Source: Baylisascaris procyonis (Eukaryota; Nematoda; Chromadorea; Rhabditida; Ascarididae). From it: a stretch of 64,000 nucleotides of DNA. Positions 26,501-38,253 of this stretch are shown one piece after another. The stretch covers positions 161,501-225,500 of the forward strand of contig JAZARR010000229.1 of assembly GCA_037389465.1 (NCBI GenBank), written 5' to 3'. The position numbers and the translations under genes were made by a program. The notes under the pieces were generated by a model that searched no databases, was not told the origin of the DNA, and was given only the letters and a program-made list of their open reading frames with translations. Every line of letters starts with the position of its first letter. The stretch's first letter is position 1.

Positions 26501-28743
26501 CATTATACTTTTCCGTCAATACAAACAGATTTGTATACGCTATATTTTTTTGGTGTGGAAATGATGTGTAATCTCCCTTTAACGTAAACCGTTTTATCTG
26601 AGGTTGCTTTTGCTGCTTGTTAATGTACAGAAGTGTTGGTCTTTTTTCTGCCCCGTAGTTTGAATTGTGTGTGTGTGTGTTTTTTTAAATATGACCAGTT
26701 ATCATTTCGATATAGCGCATAGGTGGTTCTAGGTGGTATCAATGATCTATTACGGTGTGTCGATGAAGACTGATTTTCTGGGAGGAAGTTTCTATGGAAC
26801 GTTCATCGTTGGTGGATTCTCGGAGATTCCTGCGCTTTTGATCATCTACTTCCTTGTCGATCGAGTTGGCCGTAAGGCTATTCTTGCTGGCGGATATTTC
26901 ATTGCAGCCTTTTGCATGCTATCGAACCTTCTGCTGCCAGCTAGATGTTAGTCCAGTTTTTTCTTTAATTTTGTTTTGTTTTTTTTTTTTCAAAATTGCA
27001 TGTTCCTTTCAAGTTGTGTTTCAGCTAGAAAAGTTCGGTAATTTTCCTTCGTTTGTTGAAATCGTGACCTAATTTCCACTAGTTTCTCTGATAATGGGTT
27101 GATGGATGAAGCGAAACGAGGCAGATGTTTAAGATTGGGTGGCGTTGTTTGAGGTAGTTGGCTTTCCCGTGGGAATTTTTTTAAAAATGTTTATTGAAAG
27201 GCTTCTATGCTTATCATTTGTATAATTTCGCGTATGTATATAGTTTTCGTCCTACGCAGAGTTTGATGGTAACTAAACTTTTAAGTTCGTAATCATTAAA
27301 GCGTGAAATATAGTGGGACACAGTTTTGTAGAGTGTAACAAGCATCCAAAAGGAAAGCTGCAAATAATTATTTGCTAGATTCATGAATAATATTCCCATA
27401 AGCAGTTTCTATTTTTCCGGAATTGAAATTGCACCAGATTTAATGACCGCAAACAAGTGCATCAGATAACTTTACCCTTCGTTTCATTAGAAATATGGCT
27501 GATTTTTCTTGGCATTTTTTCGAGACCCTTTATATCCATCGAATGTTGGAAAGCAGAGATGCTTATATCAATTAAAAGTAATGCATATTTTAGATCCTCA
27601 TTTTTCTATACTCTAGTTGATATAATAGTAGCATAATGTAGGAAAACTTACCTGAAATTCAGAGGCAACAACTATTTATGATTTTTAAGCATATAACAGG
27701 TTGTAAAATTACGTTCTGACGACAGCATCTATTTTACATTGTCAATAGAGCCATTAACGTGCAAATGCATAGTGATATTTTGGTAGCCTCTTGATTTTTT
27801 ACTTATAGCCTTTGATTTCATTCATAATGATGTCCCAGTATTTCTTTCAGCTCATTGGGTCCTAAGTGTGCTGCAGTTTTTGGTGACAAAGGCTTCCATA
27901 ACAAGTTGCTATGCGGTCATTTATACTATAACACCGGAACTATTCCCTACCGTAATTCGAAATACAGCAATGGGATGCTGCTCGACGATCGCCCGTATTG
28001 GAGCTATCACAGCTTCCTATATTGCGATGTGGATTGTAAGTTTTATAAGAATATATTTGTCCATTGTGTGGAACTGCTTGCGTCATTAGCTTTCTTTTTG
28101 TGAGTACTCGAAATGTACAGAGGGAAGTAATCGTCACCTCAAATTTCTGAAGAGAGTGAAGGGGATCAGGGAAACTTCTTATTAATACATGTTTCTCTTC
28201 TAGATGTCAGTAACGAAAGGTCTTAGAACTGTGCCCAAGAAGGGCATTTCTATGTTTTTTGCCACGGGAAAGACATCAAAATTCTAAACGATTCTAATTG
28301 CTTTCTTGTTTTCTTATTTCCTGTTTTCTTCGTTGTACGATGCATTCTGTGATAGCTTTGGTCTCTTTAAGGTTGAGTTTAATGCGATCTTGAAGAAACC
28401 GCTCGGCAGTCTGGATTTAGTTGATAGTATTGAGGATGAAAAGTATTTAGAAGCTTAACTGCCTCGATTTCTTCGCGTGACCAGCAAGAGGCTTATTTGC
28501 TGCGCAGTGCTGTTTGTAGCTGAATGTCTGCATGTTCAGGTGGAGCGGGTCGGTACGTGGGCGATGATAATACCGTTCGGAAGTCTTGCTTTGGCGGCAG
28601 GCATCGTTGTGATCTTGTTGATACCCGAGACGATGGGACGACCTCTGCCAGAGACGATTGAGGAAATTGAACAAAAGCACCCAGTACACGATGATGAAAT
28701 GACAGCTATATCGACAACCGGCAAAGAAAAATCCCCTGAGTAG
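20540..28743 (+). CDS. SLC22-family organic ion transporter (MFS), 9 exons
   Basis: Plasma-membrane transporter of the SLC22 (OCT/OCTN/OAT) family, predicted to move organic cations, zwitterions or anions. Exons: 20540-20685, 21452-21650, 22799-22902, 23233-23387, 24650-24818, 25172-25421, 26733-26946, 27851-28035, 28540-28743. Phases join cleanly to 541 residues, usual for the family. Visible: N-terminal GEFGRYQ then TM1 (about 21-41); a large extracellular loop (about 42-115) with five Cys and sequons NAS (61) and NCT (75); first MFS motif GFLGDRWGRKK (about 145-155); PESARWL (261-267); second-half motif DRVGRK (384-389); PELFPT (441-446); C-terminal PETMGRPLPETIEE (503-516). All are SLC22 landmarks. 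The start is the first ATG after an acceptor-like AG and precedes GEFGRYQ. The exon 5 donor is ambiguous: GC at 24819, or GT at 24816 (one residue shorter). The family call is firm; the substrate and exact orthologue are not. C. elegans oct genes are the natural comparison. Confidence 0.94.
23611..23641 (+). repeat. G-rich tract in SLC22 intron 4
   Basis: GGG, then runs of six and nine G separated by one and two A, enough for a G-quadruplex on the plus strand (RNA or DNA). A C-rich counterpart outside genes lies at 17151-17180. Confidence 0.6.
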
Positions 28744-31700
28744 TGGAGCTCCATGTCGAGGTTCGTAATTAATGTTGCTAGAATGTGGCAATCAAGAGGA
28801 GAGTGAAAGTAAATAATTCGATGACGAGTAAAGAATTTCTTATCGCTAAGTTGAAATGCGGTTCAATCCGAAGTAATAAGTGGAGAGTTTGCTTGGTTAA
28901 TGTCTGTACAGGTTTTCAAAAATTCTTTGATTTATCTCATATTGTTGGCAGCTTGATGTGTGTTTTGGCCAGAGGATAGGCGAAGATCGGTTGTTAAGGT
29001 GCTGACGAGGCAGAAGAGTTATCAGAGTCAGAAGAATGGAAGAAAGTTTTTAAGTTGGCCGTGAGTTAACACATCGTATGAAGGGAACTCTTCTTTGAAT
29101 ATTCATGGGCGAAAGTGGTTACTTTAGTGAGCTAGTTCATAGAGAGATTTTTTTGGTTATCCAACAATCAGAGAGAAAAGAAAAAAGTTTTAGCATAACG
29201 GAGGTAAGCTACCGCAGGTGTGAAAGTGTTTCCGTCTAAAGGCTAATGTTCTATGTGTGGCCGTGGGTGGCATCATCAGACTTTTTGGGATTAATTAACT
29301 GAAATGTATTATGTGAAGAGATATTGAATAATGGTAAAGAAAGGAACGAAAAAAAGTGAAAATGCGATACGAAAATGTGGTGGTAAATCTCTGATTATGA
29401 TTAATCCTCACCAAATAGGCGTAGAAAGTATCAACTGTGGTTCAGATTGCACCGATTAGATTTCACAACTGAAAGTCTTTATGATTCACAAGTTGAAACT
29501 TTCGAATTAGCGAATAATGCAGAGGCGTGGTGTTATTATAAGTTAATTCAAAGATGTACAAGAACAAGGTTGTAAATATAAAAATGAAAAGTAAAAAATT
29601 TTTCAGGTTTCTGCTATCAACTCATTCATTCACGTTATTTGCTAATCGACTGTTATTTGCCAGAATTGCATTGATTACGATCAGAGGATTCTGCATTTCG
29701 CGATTTTCTTCGTTACGTTTTTTTAATAAGCTTTTATACGAATATAAAATAAACTGGGAGGGTAATTTGTGCTGCAAATGTTTATTTCCCATCAAGTGCA
29801 ATAAGGTTGAAAATTCATTACGCATATTTTTGACCCATTGCATCTTAACAATAGCATCATCCATATAATTGTTGTTCCGCTCAGTCGCGAAATTGATGCG
29901 TTATTCTTAATTTAATTCCGACTTTGAATAAGGCGATTGCTCAGTTTGACATTGTGGAAAAAATTTGCACCCTCCAAAACTCTTTCAGTTTGGGTCGGCT
30001 ATGGTCAAACTTCTTTTTGAATATTTTCAAGCAGAGGACATATATAGATTTGAATGAATGTATTTGTATTTTTTGTTGTTTCGTTGAGTTTGGATTTCAG
30101 AATTCACATATTGTACTCTTTATTAGTTCTTTCAAAATGTTACCAAACTCCTTGGGTCGGAAACCGTTTAACGAACAGATTCTTGCATGGGAGGAAGTCG
30201 AAAAAAGCGTAAGGATCTAAAAGCTGACCAAGGCGCGACCAGCAGCCATAGACAGTTATCATTTGTATGCTCGGGGTACTATACAGATGGATTCAGTTAT
30301 CATCGTAGATTATTGAAATGAACGTGGGGGGGGGGGCATTCACTATACCTTTTACTATACTCGATTGCTGCCATTTGCATATGAGATGACTTCAAAGAGC
30401 ACGCTATATCCGAAAATACAAAAAGTGTATGCGTAAATGAGTCGTGGAGATGTGTTCCCAAATAAATGCACTTAATTTGGTTTTAGAACACTTACCTATC
30501 TAGAAACGGTGAACGTGAGGATCACTTAATAAATTGTATTCGCATTGTGATTGATACATTTTATTGATGCGCTTTAATGGTTTTAGAATGTTTCCTCTTA
30601 TTGCGTCAAATATAAACAGTGGCCAGATTTCTTCTTTGAAATATAGTCGAGAAATTGGTGTGAACTTGTCACGTTATATGATTTTGTGTTTAGGGTGCTT
30701 TATATAGGATTTTTTTTTTTGCATTTGTCGGATGTTCTATAGGTTTGTTGCTGAATGTTGTGTTGTGTTGGTTGATTTGCCGGTTTTATAATACAGCGAA
30801 CTTTTTACTTTGTAATGGAGTGCAACTTTTATATTAGAATTTTATTGGCATTGATCGTTAAGAACTGATAATTTCAGAATAGTTTTGGAGAGGTGAGGAA
30901 ATATATTACTTGAAGAAAGGTGGACGAAACCAAACTCTTACTAGGTAATTGTGGTCTTTGGCTGTTCATTTCATATTACCATTCATTGCAGCCAAGTTGA
31001 TATTGTAAGGTCTTACTTCTTAAAGGTTTCTTCAGAAGGAAAAGTACCTTGATGGTTTTCTTTTGTTTACGTGCTCGACGATGAAACAAAAACTAGAAGT
31101 GTATTATGAGCTTTCTAGCTGGTCCTTGATCTTATTCGCAAGCGTTCCCCTACACACTAGCATACTATTGCGAACATTATTTTCTACATAAAATTAAAAA
31201 AAAACTATATGGTTAATGAGTGTTTCAGATGTTAGTTTGCGACATAACATTGAAAACGACATAGCATTGAGTTTGCAACATGGCATTGAATATGTGCGTA
31301 CGTAATTTTTTTTTAAATTTTGATTGTACCCCGGAGAGGGTGAGGGGTGGGGGATGAAGTGCAGGTGCGAAATCAGAGTACAAAAACAACGGCTGAGAAC
31401 TCGAAATTAATCAAGTAGTGGGGCATCTAAACTGATTTTTCAAACGAAAAAATTGTTTCAGTGCCATTGAGAAAAAAGTAGGTGGCTATGGGTTTGCTTG
31501 CATAAAAAATACATCTGCAGTTTCGCATGTTTTCTGGCAATATGTGTGTGTTTTTGTATTAAATTATAAGCGTGATCAGTTGGTTCAAACGCAGATGTAT
31601 TATTGTATCACGAGAGTATTGCTTATTTTTTTCGCTTCTAATACTTCCGCTGAGTGCGTTTTAGCTTTCAAAGAGGCGTATTTTGCAGATTTGTGTTTCC

Positions 31701-32675
31701 GTGCATTGCGATATTGATTGGGATGGTTTCTGTTTGAATGCAATTGAACGTATTCAAGAATCTGCTAAGATTAATTTGCCCACCTTCGTTCCATCTAAAA
31801 GTTCTTTGTAGGGATGGTTGTCTTGACGTTCGATGCTTTTCTTCATTGGCTTATGTAGCGCTTTCAAGACAGTTTTCCTTTCGTCGTATTGGTTGAATAT
31901 GGTTTGTGATATTCGTCTTTTCCAAAGAGTAAGATTCTGCCTACGTGCTTCCGGCGAGTAAAATTGCTTTAGTTGCTATTTGTAGCCTTGGGTCGGTAGA
32001 AATGAATTCCGAAGGCACCGACCCCACGACATTGATGTATAAAGAGAGGATAAGAAACGAAATGTTCATTGCTTGCATTTTGCATCATCTGAAGGAATGC
32101 AAAAATGTCGGGATGGTTTAGATAAATACGAGTTATTTTGGAAGGGAAAATCTAGTCTTTACAGGTTATAGTCACATTTTTTATGCATATTGCATGGTGC
32201 GATGCGGGGCATGTTGTCGTCGCTTCTTACCATTTATCTAGCTTCCGGCAACGATGTTAGTATGAGTGGAATAGGTGAGGGAGGGGAAGATTATAATGAG
32301 AGGTTTCTGAAAAATATTCTCTTGGCTTTAGAAGTTTTTAATCGAATATTTCCAAGCAATTAAGGTCTATTGTTCGGCCGTTCACGTGATTTCTCCGCAT
32401 AGACGTATTTGATTTTTTCTTACATTCAATAGTATATACTTAATTTACATGTTATACTTGAGGTTTGCATTTGTGTTGCCAACATTGCTGTAATTTTATG
32501 GCCAAATAGATATTTCATTATCGCACAGTTGATCGCTCGCTCGATCCTATTCATTCAGCTGTTTCAATTTGCCTCATTTCTCTTATTTTTTGATAGTTAC
32601 ATAGTATTTCTCAGTTATGTATATTTCGCATCAGTTTTTTTATCACTTTAATAAATTATTATTTGCTTTTATTGT
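28744..32675. other. 3' flank of SLC22 gene and intergenic sequence
   Basis: No coding signal. Contains a G-run at about 30327-30337 and a purine-rich G tract near 31333-31356. No canonical poly(A) signal was found close to the transporter stop. Confidence 0.5.
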
Positions 32676-33250
32676 TTAATCTAAATAGAGAATTATTCCA
32701 TCGAAGCGTGGAGTACGTTTTTTGTCACATAGACCAACATGTGAGTTGATCATCAATGGAATAACGAAAATTCTTACCCGTCTCTTCCCGCATTTGCTGA
32801 ATGCAGCAAGCATGCTTAAATATAAGTGCATTGAGCATGCATGGGATTCGAAACCTTCACAGAAAGAATACTGATGGAAGCAGGGCATTTGAGGGAATAT
32901 TGTCCTGTGTGGCGCATGTTCCAGTTGTTTGAATAAAGCCGGACTGATGAGGTAGATCGGTCCGGTATCTATGAGGAGGTTTTTAGGAAATGATGCAAGG
33001 ATTTTGATATCACGTTTAGCTGGTGGGTTACATAGAAGCATGGTGATAGTAGCGATTGCTGGTGATATTGTATGATCGACAGTGCTTCGTAGGTGTGCAC
33101 AGGTCTCAAAAAAGGAAACTTTTGTCACTGAAGTTCCGCGTATAAGACCACGACGTGTACGTTGGGAGCTTCTGGAGTTGAGGATTCCGACGAAGAGTCG
33201 GGGGCAAGTCATCATAAGTGGGCAGGGCTTTCCACACTTTAAAACATTGC
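32676..33250 (-). pseudogene. LTR-retrotransposon gag/protease remnant
   Basis: Minus-strand remnant. At 33203-33247 lies a CCHC zinc-knuckle-like stretch typical of gag nucleocapsid, but the His position is lost and a frame break separates its first half from the following 179-residue open frame. About 75 residues downstream, at 32938-32985, is a retropepsin-type motif (LLIDTG followed by YLIS), the usual active-site pattern of an LTR-element aspartic protease. The order knuckle then protease is that of Ty3/gypsy and BEL/Pao elements. No reverse transcriptase, integrase or LTRs were recognised next to it on either side. It is a decayed fragment; the superfamily cannot be fixed from what remains. 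Confidence 0.5.
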
Positions 33251-36200
33251 CTTACTGGAAAATAAAGTAGAGTTAGCATTTTTTTCGAGTAGCAAATCCC
33301 ATCAGCTGTGCATACGGGAGGGTATGGTGCGGCCCAATATCAACAACAACAACGTCAGCCATTGCTAAACTAAACGAGAGCAGGGAGAGCTGTTTGTTCG
33401 ATGTGGGGTGTGATCGCCGTCTCGTCTACCACACCCGTTGCTTGGCCATTGGCACTTAAGTTAATACTCTGCATCGGTTGGCCCTATTTGTGACAACTAC
33501 GTCTCAACGTTAACTGTCTTTTTCCCTCACTTCCTCCTTCGCATATGATGTCTCTGCAAACGCTTCGGCTATGACCTTCCCTTTCACTTTTCCTCATCGA
33601 TTTTTTCCGCATTCTAAAATGCTTTGTTTTTGTGCACTTTTACAGATTTTTGCAACAACGCACTAAAATAATGACGTGCGCGCATATATATATATATATA
33701 TATAAGCGTTCTTTCGTTAGTGACAGCTGGCGAACGATTAAAGGTATGCCGATGGAATCTGAGAGATACAGACTGCAGCAATTTCAGATAGCAAAGATTT
33801 TGATGGATACGCAATGATTCATCACTACGATTCATCAAGTCATTTTTTTTTTGAAGTTACTAACCACCTTTGAAGAGGTGAGTCAAGTATACAATAAAAC
33901 CAAAGAAAAAGGTCCTATGATTACGTATTTTTCTTTTCTCTTGTGAATTCCAAATTTTCTGCGTGTTTTTTCTTCACCTCTAATTATCCACATCATCTCA
34001 GATCCTTCTCTCCGCTTTGACAGTTTCTCGCAAGTCACCGTTTGTGATCGAAAATTTGTGGCCACACTGGAAAAGAAACCATAAGAAAGGGATTGATTGT
34101 GAAGTATATTTCCTTTTCTATGGCTTCGTTTTGGTTACTGAATTTTTCACATTTTAAAATTAATTCTCTGCAAAAATCCTTGTCAATTTTTTCTCTGCAT
34201 TTGTTTACAGAACTCTCCATTCTTCTCTATACTTGTTTACCTGCTGACTATGGGCTGATGCCGGGGAATGCTGAAGTTTGCAGAGAGCTTTGCAGAGTGA
34301 TCACTGCTCATTCGTCCTCACTCCTACATATTCGGACTCTGTATGTCATGCGTGGCCCAAACAGAGAATATAATTTTTTGAGTCTGCCACTGCTGACCAG
34401 GTTGTTAGAATGCTGCAATTCTCGCTCTCACCTTTTTTTCTATTCATCATTTCTCGATGAATTTTCCGCGTTAAAAATTTCCTAACGTTTTTGTTGATGT
34501 ATTGAGGAAGATCCTTTCCAGAAACTTTTGGTTCATCCTGATCCAGTAGAGTTTTTCTCCCAAAGAGTGTACGGCGGGTAATTTACTGAGGCGAATCATC
34601 GTTTTTTTTTTCTCGTAAAAGTTCAGAAAAGAATCATTCAGTGCACGGCTTTGTTGAGTGGGAACGAATCGCTTGAAGCGATACAGTAATATAATTTCGA
34701 GCTAAAGTGTTATGCAAAGGCTTCCATAGGGATAGCCTCTCAACCTCTGAATGGTCGCAATTTCTATCACACCCTTCTTTTCCATTGAATCTTTGCAGTC
34801 GTTCTAAAATGCTCTAGTGCTCTACGAAAATAAATAATGCTGTATTATCAATTGTAAATGATCGATTATTTATGATGACAGTGTGAACAATTCCGAGTAA
34901 TTAGATGACCAAGTTGTTGAATTCGCCTTCATTGAGAAGTTATTCTTTGAATGTTGCGATCTCGAAATTAACGCAGCAATAGCACTCAGCATTTCGTTGC
35001 ATTTCTAAATTCTTTTCATTAATTCTATTTGTATTACATTTACTAAGTAATATTTTTTGCTACTATTTCCTGCTTTCAGTGTTAGTTTTATTGCTCATTC
35101 TTCTCTTTCATCCATCTTATGTGTTACTTATCAATATTTATTCAATCCCCTTTGTTATAATTTTGCTTTCTCGCTCATGTGAATATGTCATTTCATTTCC
35201 TTGATAACGAATTATTCAGAATTGATAGCGACTACAAATCACTTTTCTTACTATATATATGCAATGTGAGGCAAACAAATCTTATTGTTGCAATGCCTAT
35301 GCAAATGACATCAGATTATTAAAAGGATTTCAGTCAATATAGTAGCTCAGATCTGTTGTCTGCAAAAATAACTTAATAACGCATGTTCGTGAATTTCAAA
35401 TAGCGCTACATTTTCCTACTGAATTATTGAGGTTCTATGCACAGTAAAATTATTCGTTGTGGTCCAACGGCAACTGGTATCCCCCTGGATAAAAGTTGCT
35501 GATATTTGGAAGATGTGCAATAATTCTGCAAGTTAATATGAAATTTTATAATTAAAAACAGATTTTCTCCTAATTGCACCAATTTTTTTGCATTTCCTTC
35601 TTGAAAAAACACAATTTCCTGAGTGAGCATTATTGCAAGGAATGAGCTGTCCATATTTGAGATTTTTTGCTTCTGCAGTTTATATTGTTCAAAAATTATC
35701 GCTGTCCCATATTCTTTGGAAGTCCTCGGAGTGAATTTAGCGACGATAAGCGATGAACTGACGAATATCGTCACGAATATGGACCTAAGAATTTATCGCG
35801 CTGCAATCAAGCTTTCTCGATACATTGTGACCAACGACCTCACTTACCTTTTTTTTTCATAGAAGGGCGGGGAGGGAGGATTCAATATGGAAGATCGCAT
35901 CAAAAGTCACACTAAGTCACTTCACTATTCTCTTCAAAATGCCATCTTTTAATATCAAAACGCTGATATTTCTCAATGCTAGGTAATGCAAGACTGTAAG
36001 GGCCATATTTATCTCAAAAGCTCGGACAGTGGTGCGAAGCGAATTTATGTATCCTCATCTGGAGGCGTCGTAAGATCTATGTGTCAGATTTGTTGTGTAG
36101 CATTCCGGTGCTGCGTAAAACGGGATTTTTAAAGTGAGGATTTGTGCGACCATTGTTTTCGTATAAAAGCGCCTCGGAAGGAACTTTATCAGTGTTTTCG

Positions 36201-36844
36201 GTAGTTTGGCAACGGAATGGCTTGACGGTCTGAAGTGAAAAAGCTGATGTTCTATCAGCCTTGTTGGCACTTTTTTCATGTGCCTTTGCAAATTTTCACT
36301 TCCAAAGTGGAGCAGACGACTCGTGGTGCGTGTGTGTTTTTGCATCTCTCCGTGCTGTAGTCTCGACTCAGAAACTGCTTCACCTGGAGCTAAGAAATTC
36401 AGCAAACGGTTTTTATGTGTATCACAAATTCATATCCCGTATCAGCATTCGAACTCATATCAATTTCTGCATTCGTGAACAACTGAAAGTCTCCATAAGT
36501 TAGCACAAATTTACACTTTTCGACCCATTGAAGAACGAGTTTTTTTTTTTTTCCAAAACCTCTATACGAGCAATCTAAACAGCTGAGTAGAACACGCCAC
36601 TGTGCACCTCTTATTTTGTTAGTGATCCATGGAAATGCACTTTGTTTAATGTCTGTTTATGTGAAAGCAAAATTCTCGTGTCTTGCCAGCTCCATTGCCA
36701 CATCGTTGTGGTGGAAACAGTCGGACGAAATTTCGATCGGAAACCGAAATTTTGGCCGATTTTTGCCAGCCGATTTCGGTTACGACTCTTTTATTTTCTG
36801 GCTTTTGAGTATCGGATTTCCCGAACCTATAGGAGCTTCAGAAA
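33251..36844. other. intergenic, repeat-like
   Basis: Starts with a CAA-repeat segment (about 33340-33352) and a GC-richer stretch to about 33480 that looks like dispersed-repeat DNA. Two long opposing frames at 34093-34485 and 35424-35862 have no recognisable domain and are not called. Confidence 0.4.
33685..33704. repeat. TA dinucleotide microsatellite
   Basis: About ten uninterrupted AT units; a shorter run occurs at 40268-40280. Confidence 0.85.
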
Positions 36845-37785
36845 ATGCGACCATGGCATTTCGAATACATTTTGCACAAAGTCCAGTTATTCGATACCAC
36901 GGTCAGCTGTGAGCTTTGTCTGATGACCACATTCCAGTTTGCACGAAAATTCGTATTCAGAAATGACTCTATTCGACCGGTTCGAAGAAATTCAGCTTTA
37001 AAAAACAGTTGCATAGAACAAACTGAAAATTCTTCTCGAATTATTGCAAAAGCAAAAGCGACAATAGAGGCCATAAAAGTTTCTAACTACGTTGTACCCG
37101 TTGTTCTGAGAGAATAGAAGCGCCGGAAATGTGCACTAATTATGTGACAAAAAGGAGCCGTATCTTGAAAGAAAATCACTACCTTAAAGGAGATGTTAAT
37201 AACAGCAGAGGTTCGTTCCATCGCAAACACTTAGCGCAACGCGAAAAGAAGCAGATAAGTAAATTAAATGATGCAGGAAAAATGCACAAAAAAACTGAGA
37301 AATAATAAAGAGGCTAATGGATCAGAATTAAAAGTGCCAAATGTGCCAAACTTGGACAAAACTGAATAGCGGTGTCGGATGGACAGCGGTGCACCGAAGG
37401 TGTTCGTGATCTTAACGGATGCCGATTTCCGTTATGAAATCCTTGAGAAAGATGATATCGATGATTCAATGGGCATGACGGATGAACGGATTGAGTGGAG
37501 TAGTGACGAATTCAATTACTGCAATATTTGAGAAGAAAAGGCCTTGGACTGACAAAACAAGCTGCAAAACACGCTTGAATTGGGTGTACGGCAAAACCAA
37601 AAAGTACAGCCGACCGAGAGCTTCACCGATAACAATGTGGAAAAGAAGGCGGTGCATTGCGGCATTTAATGACATAAAAAAAGAGTTGACGTTTGCGAGC
37701 AAATACAAAGCTTCAACTAGCAGCATGATTAATGAACGAGGTTCGAACAACTTACGCAGCAAACATCACTTTTTACTTGCATAGA
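36845..37785 (+). pseudogene. broken coding-like cluster, probably mobile-element derived
   Basis: Successive plus-strand frames with protein-like content are interrupted by stops and shifts. 36845-37117 ends in IAKAKATIEAIKVSNYVVP. About 37128-37304 encodes a basic stretch beginning MCTNYVTKRSRILKEN. About 37379-37531 encodes an acidic stretch beginning MDSGAPKVFVILTDADFRYE. 37482-37784 contains KTRLNWVYGKTKKYSR and INERGSNNLR. No catalytic motif is recognisable. Closely packed basic and acidic segments in shifting frames suggest a decayed transposon or retroelement protein rather than a live gene, but a multi-exon host gene cannot be excluded. Confidence 0.25.
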
Positions 37786-38043
37786 AACACGAAAAGGCTA
37801 AAAGACGTTCACATGGAGGTTTTAGCTGTCTGCTTATTGCTAATTATAGCAACATTGATGCAGATTTAGTACAGTTTTCTTCTCGGGTGCATAGGCGTGA
37901 TCTTCGAGTTTATCAGCGACGTCACTCCGTGTTCGGTTTCTCTGTCCTAAATTCGTTTTTCTACTACCCTCTTAGATGCAACCGTCAGCTCGTTCCATCA
38001 TGTTCGGATAACACACTGATGAATTGGCTCAATTTCCTTGAGG

Positions 38044-38253
38044 CTATCTGTTCCACAGATTTCGTGAATTTGACTGCTGTTCCTTTGCTGAGTTTATCCA
38101 TCTGGTGTTGTTCGAGAGTATTCGACGTAAGATTCTTATTTCAGGAGTGTCGGGTCCTTGCTTATTGCCTTTTCGGAATTTGCGGAGGGTGGCTAACTCG
38201 GAGACAATCATTGACAATTTTCTGAGCAATCGTGCAGTTATTTTCTTTGGCAA
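38044..38253 (-). pseudogene. possible retroelement linker fragment
   Basis: Minus-strand 69-residue frame, very basic, with TPEIRILRRILSNNTRWINSAKEQ then RNLWNR. Stretches of this type (LRR.LS..TR.I..AKE) occur between endonuclease and reverse transcriptase in LINE proteins, but the match is by pattern only. The neighbouring plus-strand frame (37887-38225) looks less coding-like. It may belong with the decayed material just upstream. Confidence 0.2.

Noticed and set aside
28447..28791. 114-residue minus-strand frame over the SLC22 last exon
   Set aside because: Antisense shadow of conserved coding sequence; no own motifs or splice sites.
34093..34485. 130-residue plus-strand open frame
   Set aside because: Composition is that of AT-rich noncoding DNA, with an opposing open frame; no domain, start context or splice sites.
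35424..35774. 116-residue minus-strand open frame
   Set aside because: No recognisable motif, an overlapping plus-strand open frame, and no splice context.
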